Below are positions 6,299 through 15,333 of a stretch of DNA of 64,000 nt, one piece after another. The stretch is taken from contig NZ_SRLB01000032.1 of the NCBI RefSeq assembly GCF_004745635.1, positions 1 to 64,000 of the forward strand, written 5' to 3'. Both the position numbers and the translations under genes were made by a program. The DNA comes from Methylobacterium nonmethylotrophicum (GTDB lineage: Bacteria; Pseudomonadota; Alphaproteobacteria; Rhizobiales; Beijerinckiaceae). Every line of letters starts with the position of its first letter. The stretch's first letter is position 1. The notes under the pieces were generated by a model. That model worked only from the letters and a program-made list of their open reading frames with translations. It did not search any database and was not told where the DNA came from.

Positions 6299-9192
6299 CC
6301 GCCTCGCTGCAGCGCCTGCGGCCCGGGCCCGAGGCAGCAGCCTATTATCTGACCCAGGCTCAGGACGAGGCCCGGCCTGACCGACGCGAGGCCTACTACC
6401 AGGCCGAGGGCAGCGGGGTGTGGTGGTCGAGCGGCGGGAGCGTCGTGCGCCATGGCGCGGCGATCATCGGCGCCTCATTCCGCGATCTCTGTGCCGGTCT
6501 CGATCCAGGCACCGGCCGTCCTCTGGTGCGCGGGGCTGGTGCCGGTCACCATGCCGGAACCGATTGCACGATGACGGCTGGAAAGTCCGTGAGCGTGCTC
6601 TGGGCGGCGGGAGATGCCGATCAGCGCGCCTTGATCGAGCAGGCGCACCGGGCGGCGGTCGACGCTGCCCTGGGGTTCGTCGAGCGCGAGGGCCTGATTG
6701 AAGTCCGCACCGGGGCCGGCGGGCGCGAGCACCGCCGTCCCGCCGATCTGATCGCGGCGACTTTCGACCACTACACCACCCGCGAGGGCGATCCTAATCT
6801 ACACACGCACTGCGTGTTGTTGAATGTCGCTGGCAATCCAGGGGAGAGCAGCGGTCGCTACAAGTCGTTGCGCCACCTCACGACCGATCCCGCTCGGCTG
6901 TTCGAGCAGCAGCGTGGCGTGGGCGCCGCCTACCGGGCGGCCCTGGCCGAGCAGCTGCATGCCCAATTCGGCTGGCACTTCCGTCCGGCCGGCAACGGAC
7001 AATGGGAGGTGGCAGGGGTCGACGAGAGGGTGCTGGAGGCGTTCTCGAAGCGCTCCGCCCAGATCCGGGAGCGTGTCGGCTCCGGGGCGACGAGCGCTCA
7101 GCGCGAGGTTGCGGCCCTGGCCACGCGGCGAGCCAAGGACCTCTTGCCGAGCGGGCCTGAGCTCGAGGCGCGTTGGCAACGCGAGCTGGCGGAGCTCGGA
7201 ACGGATCTCTGGCGAAGTGCCCGTGAGGCAACCCGGGATCCCGAGCTCGCGCAGCAGACCGAGCCGGAGCACGATCTCGCGTTTGATCTGCCCGAGATCT
7301 CGGGCGCCACGCCGGTCGCTCGAGCCGCCTCGAGACTGCTGTGGCACGAAAACGTGATCACCCGGGCGGCATTGCTGCAGGCCAGCCTCGAGGAAGCAAG
7401 CCTGCACGGGCTCGGCATCGGAGTCGTCGAGGCTGAACTCGCGCGACTCGAGCACGAAGGCACGCTGGTGCACCTGTCCTCGGCCGCGCTCGAGCCCAGC
7501 CAGGGGGCGTGCTGGACCACGCCTGGCATCGCGGCCTGCGAGGCGGCCCTGCTGCGCGCTTCCGAGCGGCCACGGGAACGGAGATGGATCAGCCCTGAGA
7601 CGATCGCTGCGGCCCTCGAACAAGCTCCCCAGCTCGCGCCCGAGCAGGCCGAGGCGGTGCGCTTGGCGGCTGGTATGGACGGGGTGTCGCTGATCGAAGC
7701 GGGTGCGGGTACGGGTAAGACTACCACGGCTCGCGTTCTGGTGGAGGCGGCCAGGATCGCTGGACTGCGTGTGGTCGGGCTGGCGCCGTCCTGGGTCGCG
7801 GCCGATGAACTCGCGCGCAGCACCGGTATTCCAGCAAAAGCCATCGCCCGTTGGCGCTACGATCAGAGCGGCGGCCCGGCAGCCGCGGCGAGCCGTGGCG
7901 CCGCCCTCGGAGCCGACACCCTGGTTCTGATTGACGAAGCCGGGATGGTCGGGACGCGCGACCTCGAGGCCGTGCTGAGTGCGGCGCACGCTGCGGGCGC
8001 GAAGGTGGTGTTGTTGGGCGATCGCCGCCAGCTCGCATCGGTGGCGGGGGCGAGCGCGCTGCGGGCTGTGGCGGAGGTATGCGGTCGTCAGGCCGTGCTG
8101 GGTCAAGTGCGCCGCCAGCAGGTGCCCTGGCAGCGGGCCGCCTCGGAGCTGATGGCGCAAGGTGAGACCGAAGCGGGACTACGCGCCTACGCGGGACGAG
8201 GCTGCGTCGAGCTGGTCTCTGGAGCTGAGGCGGCGCAAGTGCGGGTGATCGCGCTGTGGCGCGAGATGCGCGCGCGGCACGGCGAGGACGTGCTGATCGT
8301 GACCCGGCGCAACCGTGATGCCGCGGCACTGAACCGACTTGCGCGGGAGGTGCTGCGGGCCGAGGGGCGGCTCGGGCCCGATCTGGTCGAGGTGAGCGCG
8401 CTCGACCGTGAGGACCGGCGGGTGGTGCTGCCGCTGGCAGTGGGCGACCGGTTGCGGTTCGGCGAGACGCTGCCTGAGCTTGGGGTGCGCAATGGCAACC
8501 GGGCAGAGGTGCGGGGAGTGATGGTGGCGGCCGACGGTCAGGTGCGACTGCGCCTGAAACTCGAGGACGGGCGGATCCTGGAGGAGGTTTGGGAACAGCT
8601 GGCCCGCGCGCCACGGTTCGGTTCGCGTCGGCCCCCGCGGATCACGCCCGCGCTGGCCGGCACGGCGCACGCGGCCCAAGGTCGGACCAGCGCCGCGGCG
8701 GTCCTGTACGTGGGCAGCTCCGCCGACGCCCGTGAGACGTACGTAGGTCTGACACGCCATCGGCAAGAGGCCCAGGTGGTGGTGGAGCGGGATCGCCTCG
8801 ACGCGCTGTGCCGACAGCGACAGGCGGATGCGCGGCTCGCCCCAACGGAGTCGATGCTGCTTGAGCGGCTGTTCGCGGAGGCTGGACGCTACCGGGAGAA
8901 GGCGAATGTGTCCGACTACGTGGCCGACCGCCTCGCGTTCGTGCGCACCGGGGTGATCGACCTGCGAGAGCCGGAGATCGGGCTCAGGGTCGGGCGGGCC
9001 ATCGCGGCGGCGAAAGCGCTGGCGCACGCCTTGCGCCGGATCGACCTGATGCCGTGGCGCGGAGAGCTGTTCCCCCGGCTTCTGGCTTGGCGGCACCATC
9101 CTCAGAGAGTACAGCCGGAATTGGAGCGGGCACCCACAAATCCTGCATTCGCCCGTGAGGCCCGAGCTAGGGATGTCTCGCCCGAGCGTTAG
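6295..9192 (+). CDS. traA: MobF/TrwC-family conjugative relaxase-helicase
   Basis: A 965-residue two-domain enzyme that nicks oriT and unwinds the plasmid. The N-terminal relaxase domain has two tyrosine pairs (Y17-Y18 and Y34-Y35, in AAYYLTQ and EAYYQAEG) and the histidine triad region (FDHYTT then DPNLHTHCVLLN, about residues 157-177). The C-terminal RecD-like helicase has Walker A EAGAGTGKTTT (about 467-477), Walker B LVLIDEAGMVG, motif III VVLLGDRRQLASV and a late GTAHAAQGRT motif. It is somewhat shorter than F TraI but close to TrwC. It starts at GTG, coupled to the RHH gene. The symbol is given loosely, by analogy with rhizobial relaxases. Confidence 0.93.
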   Translation: MTASLQRLRPGPEAAAYYLTQAQDEARPDRREAYYQAEGSGVWWSSGGSVVRHGAAIIGASFRDLCAGLDPGTGRPLVRGAGAGHHAGTDCTMTAGKSVSVLWAAGDADQRALIEQAHRAAVDAALGFVEREGLIEVRTGAGGREHRRPADLIAATFDHYTTREGDPNLHTHCVLLNVAGNPGESSGRYKSLRHLTTDPARLFEQQRGVGAAYRAALAEQLHAQFGWHFRPAGNGQWEVAGVDERVLEAFSKRSAQIRERVGSGATSAQREVAALATRRAKDLLPSGPELEARWQRELAELGTDLWRSAREATRDPELAQQTEPEHDLAFDLPEISGATPVARAASRLLWHENVITRAALLQASLEEASLHGLGIGVVEAELARLEHEGTLVHLSSAALEPSQGACWTTPGIAACEAALLRASERPRERRWISPETIAAALEQAPQLAPEQAEAVRLAAGMDGVSLIEAGAGTGKTTTARVLVEAARIAGLRVVGLAPSWVAADELARSTGIPAKAIARWRYDQSGGPAAAASRGAALGADTLVLIDEAGMVGTRDLEAVLSAAHAAGAKVVLLGDRRQLASVAGASALRAVAEVCGRQAVLGQVRRQQVPWQRAASELMAQGETEAGLRAYAGRGCVELVSGAEAAQVRVIALWREMRARHGEDVLIVTRRNRDAAALNRLAREVLRAEGRLGPDLVEVSALDREDRRVVLPLAVGDRLRFGETLPELGVRNGNRAEVRGVMVAADGQVRLRLKLEDGRILEEVWEQLARAPRFGSRRPPRITPALAGTAHAAQGRTSAAAVLYVGSSADARETYVGLTRHRQEAQVVVERDRLDALCRQRQADARLAPTESMLLERLFAEAGRYREKANVSDYVADRLAFVRTGVIDLREPEIGLRVGRAIAAAKALAHALRRIDLMPWRGELFPRLLAWRHHPQRVQPELERAPTNPAFAREARARDVSPER

Positions 9193-9251
9193 CCCGAGCG
9201 ATCCATTTTTGATCGGGTTATATAATACTTATAGATTGATTGGGGGTTCAT

Positions 9252-9671
9252 CTATACTATGTTGACATTATTTATGGTTGTGCGCTGCTTTTGATATTGA
9301 GACCGCCATTCAGAATTGAGCATTTCGTTGAATACGCTATTGTGATTCTGTAAAAGTCGAGCAAATTCGGCAGCATGATTGCGCCCAAAAGTGCTCTGTT
9401 CCACTGCGAGGCGAAAGCGGACATTTCTCTCTTCTACGTCAATGCGGTCAATGCGGTCGATATTTAGTTGAACGGTTCGTTGCCTAAATGCATTGTACAT
9501 ATTGCTGTCCGCTTGACTTTGGTCAGAATCATGGTTTGCGGCAACTTGATATTCTGGAGGATTGTTATTAAGTTTATCAAATTGTGTGCGTATAAAATGT
9601 GATACGCCCGCAGTGGCAAATTCTTTGAGACGCTTGAGTTCATCTTGTTTTGAATTAATCTGATTTGACAT
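9252..9671 (-). CDS. AT-rich orphan gene, unknown function
   Basis: A 139-residue protein beginning MSNQINSKQDELKRLKEFA. It is rich in Asn, Gln and Asp, soluble and probably helical. The gene and its upstream 110 bases are far more AT-rich than the relaxase gene on one side and the IS6 element on the other, which points to separate, recent acquisition. No domain is recognised. The ATG at 9671 was chosen because upstream in-frame sequence runs through an AT-rich promoter-like stretch and into IS6 DNA. Confidence 0.55.
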   Translation of the reverse strand: MSNQINSKQDELKRLKEFATAGVSHFIRTQFDKLNNNPPEYQVAANHDSDQSQADSNMYNAFRQRTVQLNIDRIDRIDVEERNVRFRLAVEQSTFGRNHAAEFARLLQNHNSVFNEMLNSEWRSQYQKQRTTINNVNIV

Positions 9672-9820
9672 GACAGATCTCACAAAAGAACACCTGATCA
9701 ATACGATAATGAGCGATATTATATAATATATGTTGCGAAGATTGTATAAAATGATATGTTTTTTCTCAAGGCTACGGGTACACTCTGAAGTGATCTCATG
9801 CGTATCGGTGTAGAACGCTG

Positions 9821-10714
9821 GGGCGTGTCGCAAACTCGGTTTCAGGCCGCAGAAGGGATTGACCGCCCCCGCTTTCACGCTTTGTTCGCGACGGGAAGTC
9901 CGAAGCAGGTGGCAAGCAGCTGGTTCTGCTCCCGCACGCTCCACGCGCCCGCGAACCCAAAGCCCTTGCGCAGCCACAGCATGGCCTCGAAACCCCGGAT
10001 CGTGCGCCGGGCCGTGGCGAACGAGCGGAAGCCGCCCACCCGCGGCATCGCCCGCTTCACTCGGAAATGGTCGCTCTCGATCCCTTGTTGCAGGTGCTTG
10101 GTGACGTAGTGGGTCGGTGTGCGCGGCAGCAGACCCGCCTTGCGGCTCTCGGCGATGGCGGGTGGGTACGGGCCGGCTCCGTCGGTGCCGATCCGATCGG
10201 GCGCGAGAAGCGGCTGGTCCTGTAGCATCTTGCGGAAGAAGCGCTTCGCGGCATCGAGGTCGCGGTTGGCCGTGAGCAGGAAGTCGATCGCCTCGCCATG
10301 CTTGTCGATGGCCCGGTAGAGGTAGCGCCACTGGCCCCGCACCTTGATGTAGGTCTCGTCGACGCGCACGGACCCGCAATGCGGCTTGCGGAACCGCCGC
10401 AGGCGCCGCTCGATGGCAGGCGCGTAGGATAGCACCCAGCGATTGATGGTGGAGTGATCCACCTCCATGCCCCTCTCCAGGAGCATCTCCTCGATGTCAC
10501 GGTAGCTCAGGGCATAGCGCAGGTACCAGGAGACGGCCTGGACGATCAGGGTGGCCTCGAAGTGCCGGCCCCGGAAGTCGCCACGGGCTTGCCGCTTCAG
10601 CTTAAGGGCGAGAGCGTTCAGGATCATGGGCCGGCTCCGAGGCGGAGGCGGCAGGCTGGGCAGGTATGGTTACCGACCCGTAAACGAGGGTCGGTTCGCG
10701 TTTGCGACAGGCCC
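9821..10714. mobile_element. IS6-family insertion sequence (copy A)
   Basis: The ends are GGGCGTGTCGCAAA on the left and the inverse of GGGCCTGTCGCAAA on the right, enclosing one transposase. The same end is found in the copy near 61.4-62.6 kb. The 8-bp flanks differ, so no target duplication is seen, which suggests recombination after insertion. The right end cuts into a tyrosine-recombinase gene. Confidence 0.85.
9875..10627 (-). CDS. tnpA: IS6-family transposase
   Basis: A 250-residue DDE transposase. It has an N-terminal helix-turn-helix region (LSYRDIEEMLLERGMEVDHS) and the DDE signature: VRVDETYIKVRGQW (first Asp), RIGTDGAGPYPPA (second Asp) and the Glu in the LQQGIESDHFRVKR segment. 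The length is that of a full IS6 transposase. It is about 90% identical by eye to the product at 61759-62511, so the two copies could recombine. It reads leftward and is probably functional. Confidence 0.93.
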   Translation of the reverse strand: MILNALALKLKRQARGDFRGRHFEATLIVQAVSWYLRYALSYRDIEEMLLERGMEVDHSTINRWVLSYAPAIERRLRRFRKPHCGSVRVDETYIKVRGQWRYLYRAIDKHGEAIDFLLTANRDLDAAKRFFRKMLQDQPLLAPDRIGTDGAGPYPPAIAESRKAGLLPRTPTHYVTKHLQQGIESDHFRVKRAMPRVGGFRSFATARRTIRGFEAMLWLRKGFGFAGAWSVREQNQLLATCFGLPVANKA

Positions 10715-10858
10715 CTTGAGGGTGGCGGCATCCTCGTCGGTGAGGAGGACGGCCAGGCGCTCCCGGGCGTCGAACGGCAGGAGGCCGGCGAGGGCATCAA
10801 GGTCGCGCTCCCGGGCGAGAGTCGGATCCGGGAGGAGGGCAGGGGTGGGATCAGACAT
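10715..10858 (-). pseudogene. N-terminal stub of a tyrosine recombinase/integrase
   Basis: About 48 codons from MSDPTPALLPDP to AATLKGP. The segment LPFDARERLAVLLTDEDAAT resembles the start of Rhizobiales phage-type integrases, which continue into the SAM-like core-binding domain. Here the frame is cut off by the right end of the IS6 element, and the rest of the gene is not found on the other side of the element. It is therefore a dead remnant, possibly of the recombinase that once moved this segment. Confidence 0.55.
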
Positions 10859-11815
10859 GGCGAACGGGCGTGAGAAGAGCGGCGAGAGCGCATTCAAGCC
10901 GATTTCCGGCCACGCGTCCATAGCCATCGATAAGGGGACATTATCAATGGTCAGAATGCCAGCTGTATCCTCATACAGGTGCGCGAAGCGAAATATCCGC
11001 TCGCTTCCGTGATGGTCAATCGATACAACGGCGACAATGGTTTACCGCCTGCCCGAGCCGCTCCCCTGGGACGCCCTCGCCGCGCCGCTCGCCGCTGCCG
11101 AGGATGCCCTCGCCCGCCTCGACCAACTCCTCGCCACCAGCCCCATCCGCCACGGCTGGTGCACCCGCACAGACTTCGCCGACGGCTGCGCCAGCCTCGC
11201 CCTCCAGGGTGACCTCGTGCTCCTCGAAGACCTCGTCCTCCACGACGCCGGCCGCGACCGACACGCCCCCTCGCAAGAGCTCACCCGCGCCCACGCCGTC
11301 CTGCGTACCCGTCGCCGTATTGCCGCTGCCGAGCCCGGATGGGCCATCAGCCCCACCGGCCTTGCCGCCCTGTCCGAGGATCCAGATGGGACAGGTGATC
11401 AGGACGCGGTCCCGGTGCCAGCCACGCCGCCGATCGACGGCGCAGACGGGGAGGGGGATCTCGCGGACGTCGATGATGCGTTTTCCGCCGCGCTCGCCGA
11501 CATCGACGCCCTGATCGCCCGCTCCCGCCGCCTCCTCGCCGACGCTGGCCCGGTGAGGGAGAAATCGCCCCTCGTCTACGATCCGGCCTGGGGCGCGACC
11601 GACCGCCTCGCCGCCTGGCGCCACGCCGTCGCCGACACCCGCATCCTGCCGCCGGTCCTCGCCGCCACCATCGCCTATGACGCCTGGGCGGACCTCGAGC
11701 CGCTCCAGCATCGCGCCTGGCTCGGGTCGCTGCTCGCCGCCGACCTCTTGCGCGCCCGCGACAAGGCCCGACACCACCTACCCGTTCTCGCCAGCGCCCT
11801 GCGCCGCGTGCCGCG

Positions 11816-13213
11816 GAGCTATGCGGGAGAATGGGTGACGCGGTTTGGGTGAAGGCGGCGTATCGAGGCGGGTGTCGAGCCTGCCAGAACCTCTCGTTGA
11901 GAGCGATACGCCATGGACAGCCCTACCAACATCGTGCGGCTTCGTCAGCCTGGAGAGATCGACGATCCCCTGACCGAAGTGCTGCGGTCGGGTGCCCGCC
12001 GCCTGCTCGCCCAAGCGGTTGAGCTCGAGGCCGAGGCCTTCCTGAGCGCCATGCAGGATCTGCGGCTGCCGGATGGGCGCGCCCGTCTGGTCCGTCATGG
12101 GCACGGCCCCGAGCGCGCGATCCAGACCGGCATCGGCCCGGTGCCGGTGGCGCGGGTCCGCATCCGTGATCGCGGCGCGACCAGCCCCGAGGAGCGGATC
12201 CGGTTCTCCTCGGCCCTCCTGCCGCGGTGGGCGCGGCGCAGCCGCAGCCTGGATGCATTGCTGCCAGTCCTGTACCTGCGCGGGATCTCGACCGGCGACT
12301 TTCAGGAGGCGCTCGCCGCCCTCCTGGGCAAGAACGCCCCGAACCTGTCGCCGGCGGTCGTGACGCGGCTGACCGCGACGTGGGCCGACGAGTACACGCG
12401 CTGGCAGGCACGCGATCTCTCGGCGCGCCGGTACGTCTACGTCTGGGCTGACGGGGTCTACCTGCAAGCCCGGATGGAGGAGCAGGCCGAGTGCATGCTG
12501 GTCCTGATTGGCGCCACGCCCGAGGGCAGGAAGGAACTGGTCGGCTTCCAGGTTGGGGTGCGCGAGAGCGCGCAGAGCTGGCGGGAACTGCTGGTCGACG
12601 TGAAGCGGCGCGGGTTGTCGGTGGCACCGACGCTGGCTGTGGGTGACGGGGCTCTGGGCTTCTGGAAGGCGCTGGACGAGATCTTTCCCGGCACGCGTCA
12701 CCAGCGCTGCTGGCAACACAAGACGGCCAACGTCCTCAACAAGGTCCCGAAGTCGCTGCAATCGGCAATGAAGGCTGATCTACGCGAGATCTCCGGTGCG
12801 TCCACGCGAGCGGAAGCCGAGGTGGCGATGGATGTGTTTGTGGAGAAGTACGGGGTGAAGTATGCCCGTGCAACCGAATGCCTGACGAAGGACAAGGAAG
12901 CTCTGCTGTCGTTCTACGACCTGCCGGCGGAGCACTGGGACCACCTGCGAACGACGAACCCGATCGAGAGCGTGTTTGCGACGGTCCGGCATCGAACGGT
13001 GCGCACGAAGGGGGCACTCTCGCCGACGACCGCCAAGCTGATGGTATTCAAGCTCGTGATGGCCGCGGCGAAGACCTGGCGGCGGCTGACGGGCGAGAAC
13101 CAGTTGCCGAAAGTGGTGGCCGGCGTCATCTTCCGGGACGGGACCGAGGTCACCGCGAGCCCAGATCACCGCGCCGCCTGACCGACCTCGTCACCCAAAT
13201 CCCCGCATAGCTC
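11816..13213. mobile_element. IS256-family insertion sequence with 9-bp target duplication
   Basis: The element runs from GAGCTATGCGGG to its inverse CCCGCATAGCTC and is 1398 bp. It is flanked by CGTGCCGCG at 11807-11815 and again at 13214-13222, a clean 9-bp duplication within the 8-9 bp expected of IS256 elements. This is the youngest-looking insertion in the window. Confidence 0.93.
11913..13181 (+). CDS. tnpA: IS256-family (mutator-type) transposase
   Basis: A 422-residue transposase with the Mutator-type DDE layout: YVYVWADGVYLQAR (first Asp), LAVGDGALGFWKALDE (second Asp), GTRHQRCWQHKTANVLN (the signature C/H block) and TTNPIESVFATVRHRT (catalytic Glu). It is intact over its full expected length. 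It starts 97 bases inside the left end and stops 32 bases before the right end. A second copy at 16.2-17.4 kb is about 95% identical but carries a stop codon, so this copy could act on both sets of ends. Confidence 0.95.
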   Translation: MDSPTNIVRLRQPGEIDDPLTEVLRSGARRLLAQAVELEAEAFLSAMQDLRLPDGRARLVRHGHGPERAIQTGIGPVPVARVRIRDRGATSPEERIRFSSALLPRWARRSRSLDALLPVLYLRGISTGDFQEALAALLGKNAPNLSPAVVTRLTATWADEYTRWQARDLSARRYVYVWADGVYLQARMEEQAECMLVLIGATPEGRKELVGFQVGVRESAQSWRELLVDVKRRGLSVAPTLAVGDGALGFWKALDEIFPGTRHQRCWQHKTANVLNKVPKSLQSAMKADLREISGASTRAEAEVAMDVFVEKYGVKYARATECLTKDKEALLSFYDLPAEHWDHLRTTNPIESVFATVRHRTVRTKGALSPTTAKLMVFKLVMAAAKTWRRLTGENQLPKVVAGVIFRDGTEVTASPDHRAA

Positions 13214-13761
13214 CGTGCCGCGCGATCGCTGGCTCACGCGCGATCCGTCCTCCCGGTGGTTGACGTTCCTGGGTGCCGTCACCGCGGGTGCCGAACAGGG
13301 CATGAGGGATCACGACCGCTGGATGCTCGCGCGCCAGGTCCTCCAGGCGAAGGTGAGGGGGAGGCGGGCGAACTCCAGCCTGCCAAGGCTCATCGATCTC
13401 GTGCTCGCCCGCCCGCTGGTCTCCACCACCACCATCGCCGACGAGCTCGGCGTGACGCCGCGCGCCGCCCAGACCCTCGTGGCCGAACTCGGCCTGCGCG
13501 AGCTCACCGGGCGGGGTCGCTATCGAGCTTGGGGGATCTTGTAGGCCGTCGGCGATGCGTGAATGTGAGATCCACGCGGGTCACGGCCGAAAATACTGCT
13601 CTGCAGGTCGGTGACTTGGTGCGACAAATTGCTGATGAACCTGGTTGCTCCTCAAATAGCTTGGGATCAGTCAGCGGCAGGGATTTGCTCGACGCTGGTG
13701 ATCCTCCATAAAATTCTCCACGTGCGGATCTGGATGGATCCTCGTAGCAGAAAGAATTGAC

Positions 13762-14298
13762 GTGTCGGACGAGACCCAAGCCCAACAGCCTGAGTTCATC
13801 GACCTCGCGGCTGATATCGTGTCGACCTATGTGAGCAAGAACAACGTTCCGGTCGCCGAACTCCCGAACCTGATCGCCTCGGTGTACGCCTCGCTGAGCA
13901 GCCTCGGCCAACCCGCCGCAACGCCGGTCGAGGGTCACAAGCTCACGCCGGCTCAGATCCGTAAGTCCGTCACCCCGGACGCGATCATCAGCTTCATCGA
14001 CGGCAAGCCGTACAAGTCACTCAAGCGGCACCTGACCTCGAACGGCCTGACCCCCAACGAGTACCGCCAGAAATACGGTCTGCCGCGCGACTACCCGATG
14101 GTGGCGGCCACCTACGCCGCCCAGCGCTCCGAACTCGCCAAGAGCCTCGGCCTCGGCCAGCTCCGGCGTGATCGGGCCGCGGCCAAGAAGGCGGCTGAGA
14201 AGCGGGCCGTCCCCGATCCAGTCGTCGCCGCACCCGCGGACGCGAAGTCGGCACGCCGCGGCCGACCGAAAAAGGCCGAGGCCAGCTCGGCTAAGTGA
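13762..14298 (+). CDS. mucR: MucR/Ros-family transcriptional regulator (copy 1)
   Basis: A 178-residue regulator. The core reads DLAADIVSTYVSKNNVPVAE at the N-terminus and, in the DNA-binding region, GKPYKSLKRHLTSNGLTPNE. The Cys pair of the classical Ros zinc finger is absent here, as is common in Methylobacterium relatives. The C-terminal RRGRPKK is an AT-hook-like motif that may add minor-groove binding. The start is GTG. MucR proteins silence AT-rich, horizontally acquired and envelope genes. A strong hairpin follows the gene. Confidence 0.88.
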   Translation: MSDETQAQQPEFIDLAADIVSTYVSKNNVPVAELPNLIASVYASLSSLGQPAATPVEGHKLTPAQIRKSVTPDAIISFIDGKPYKSLKRHLTSNGLTPNEYRQKYGLPRDYPMVAATYAAQRSELAKSLGLGQLRRDRAAAKKAAEKRAVPDPVVAAPADAKSARRGRPKKAEASSAK

Positions 14299-14323
14299 AG
14301 TCGGATCCAACGAACCCATGGCC

Positions 14324-14352
14324 GCGACAGCGTGCCCGACGCACGCTGTCGC
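14324..14352 (+). terminator. Factor-independent terminator after mucR copy 1
   Basis: A 12-bp perfect stem (GCGACAGCGTGC with its complement) and a 5-base loop (CCGAC), followed by TTTC. It lies 26 bases after the mucR stop codon. Confidence 0.7.
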
Positions 14353-14542
14353 TTTCGGGTGTGCTCCCGATCATGGCGGGTTTCCTGATCGCCGTGGTCG
14401 GCGTGTATTTCGCCCTTGAGGACGTCGTGATCCTCTGGATCAGGTAGGCGTGCCCTGGTCTAGGGTTGTGCGGCTTGGCGCGATGCTCGATATGCTGACG
14501 TTGCTCGGTCCTGGTCCGAGTCATGAAGTAGGGAAGCTTTCC

Positions 14543-14956
14543 GTGTCGCAACAAGAGCAAGGTCCCTTGGGCACTCTCGTGGGGCTCGCCGCCGACATCG
14601 TGTCGGCCTACGTGTCCAAGAACTCTGTTCCGGTCGCGGAGCTGCCCAACCTGATCGCGTCAGTCCACACCTCGCTGACGAACTTGGGGCAGCCGGCTTC
14701 AGCCGAGGCGGAGAAGCTGACCCCGCCAGTGCCGATCAAGAAGACGGTGACCCCGGACTACCTGATCAGCCTGGAGGATGGGAAGCCGTATAAGTCGCTG
14801 AAGCGCCACCTCTCGACCCGCGGGCTCACCCCCGGGGAGTACCGGCGCAAGTGGGGTCTGTCGCACGACTACCCCATGGTGGCGGCGAACTACGCTGCTC
14901 AGCGCTCGGAACTGGCTAAGAGCAGCGGATTAGGCCGGCCCCGCAAGGCAGCCTAA
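14543..14956 (+). CDS. mucR: MucR/Ros-family transcriptional regulator (copy 2)
   Basis: A 137-residue paralogue of the preceding regulator, with the same core (VGLAADIVSAYVSKNSVPVA, then GKPYKSLKRHLSTRGLTPGE) but without the Ala/Lys-rich AT-hook tail. A GTG at 14543 with an AGGGAA site 8 bases upstream gives the usual family N-terminus and is preferred to the ATG at 14450. It has its own leader and promoter space, separated from copy 1 by a terminator. It may compete with or fine-tune copy 1; that is inference. Confidence 0.85.
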   Translation: MSQQEQGPLGTLVGLAADIVSAYVSKNSVPVAELPNLIASVHTSLTNLGQPASAEAEKLTPPVPIKKTVTPDYLISLEDGKPYKSLKRHLSTRGLTPGEYRRKWGLSHDYPMVAANYAAQRSELAKSSGLGRPRKAA

Positions 14957-15012
14957 GGCCCTTTCCAGCAAACTCTGTCGACCAGCATGATATATAGCCG
15001 GTTGATAGAGTC

Positions 15013-15225
15013 ATGGATCAAGGTGCGCCGGTTTACGGCATTCATGGCGGGTACTACGGCAGCTATGGATTCCATGGTGGCCACGCCGGCTACTACGGCG
15101 GTTATCGAGGTCACCACGGCCACTACGGCGGCGGCCTCGCAGCAGGCCTCATCGGCGGCTTGGCTCTCGGAACTCTCTCTGCGGCCACCTATCCCTACGG
15201 CTACGGCTACGATGATGGCTTCTGA
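15013..15225 (+). CDS. Small Gly/Tyr/His-rich protein
   Basis: A 70-residue protein. The first 45 residues are an irregular repeat of glycine, tyrosine and histidine (HGGYYGSYGFHGGH and similar), followed by one hydrophobic segment (GGGLAAGLIGGLALGTLSAA) and a YPYGYGYDDGF tail. Such low-complexity proteins in Methylobacterium are often cell-envelope or stress proteins. The histidine content and the two exported His/Met-rich neighbours suggest metal binding, but this is inference. No clear signal peptide. Confidence 0.55.
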   Translation: MDQGAPVYGIHGGYYGSYGFHGGHAGYYGGYRGHHGHYGGGLAAGLIGGLALGTLSAATYPYGYGYDDGF

Positions 15226-15333
15226 GCCGTCCGGGCCTCCCGCTGGCGGCCTATGGGCTTCTCAAGCTACCTGAAGGATCTTTTTCTTAGGCTCGCACGT
15301 TCCAGAGCACCGATATGCCTAAGGAGTTTATGT

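Larger units (their letters stand above)
11037..13544 (+). pseudogene. RHE_PE00001-family (DUF1612) gene interrupted by IS256
   Basis: The 5' part (11037-11815) encodes MVYRLPEPLPWDALAAPL and about 260 residues of the DUF1612 region. The 3' part (13223-13544) encodes the C-terminal helix-turn-helix (STTTIADELGVTPRAAQTLV). Removing the IS and one copy of the 9-bp duplication rejoins the frame exactly (RRVPR then DRWLTRDPS) into a 366-residue protein. Family members are common on rhizobial and methylobacterial plasmids; function is unknown, but the helix-turn-helix suggests DNA binding. The upstream piece alone would be made as a truncated protein. Confidence 0.8.

Noticed and set aside
9672..10379. 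N-terminal extension of the AT-rich gene at 9252-9671 through the IS6 element
   Set aside because: It is a shadow frame of the IS6 transposase; the real start is the ATG at 9671.
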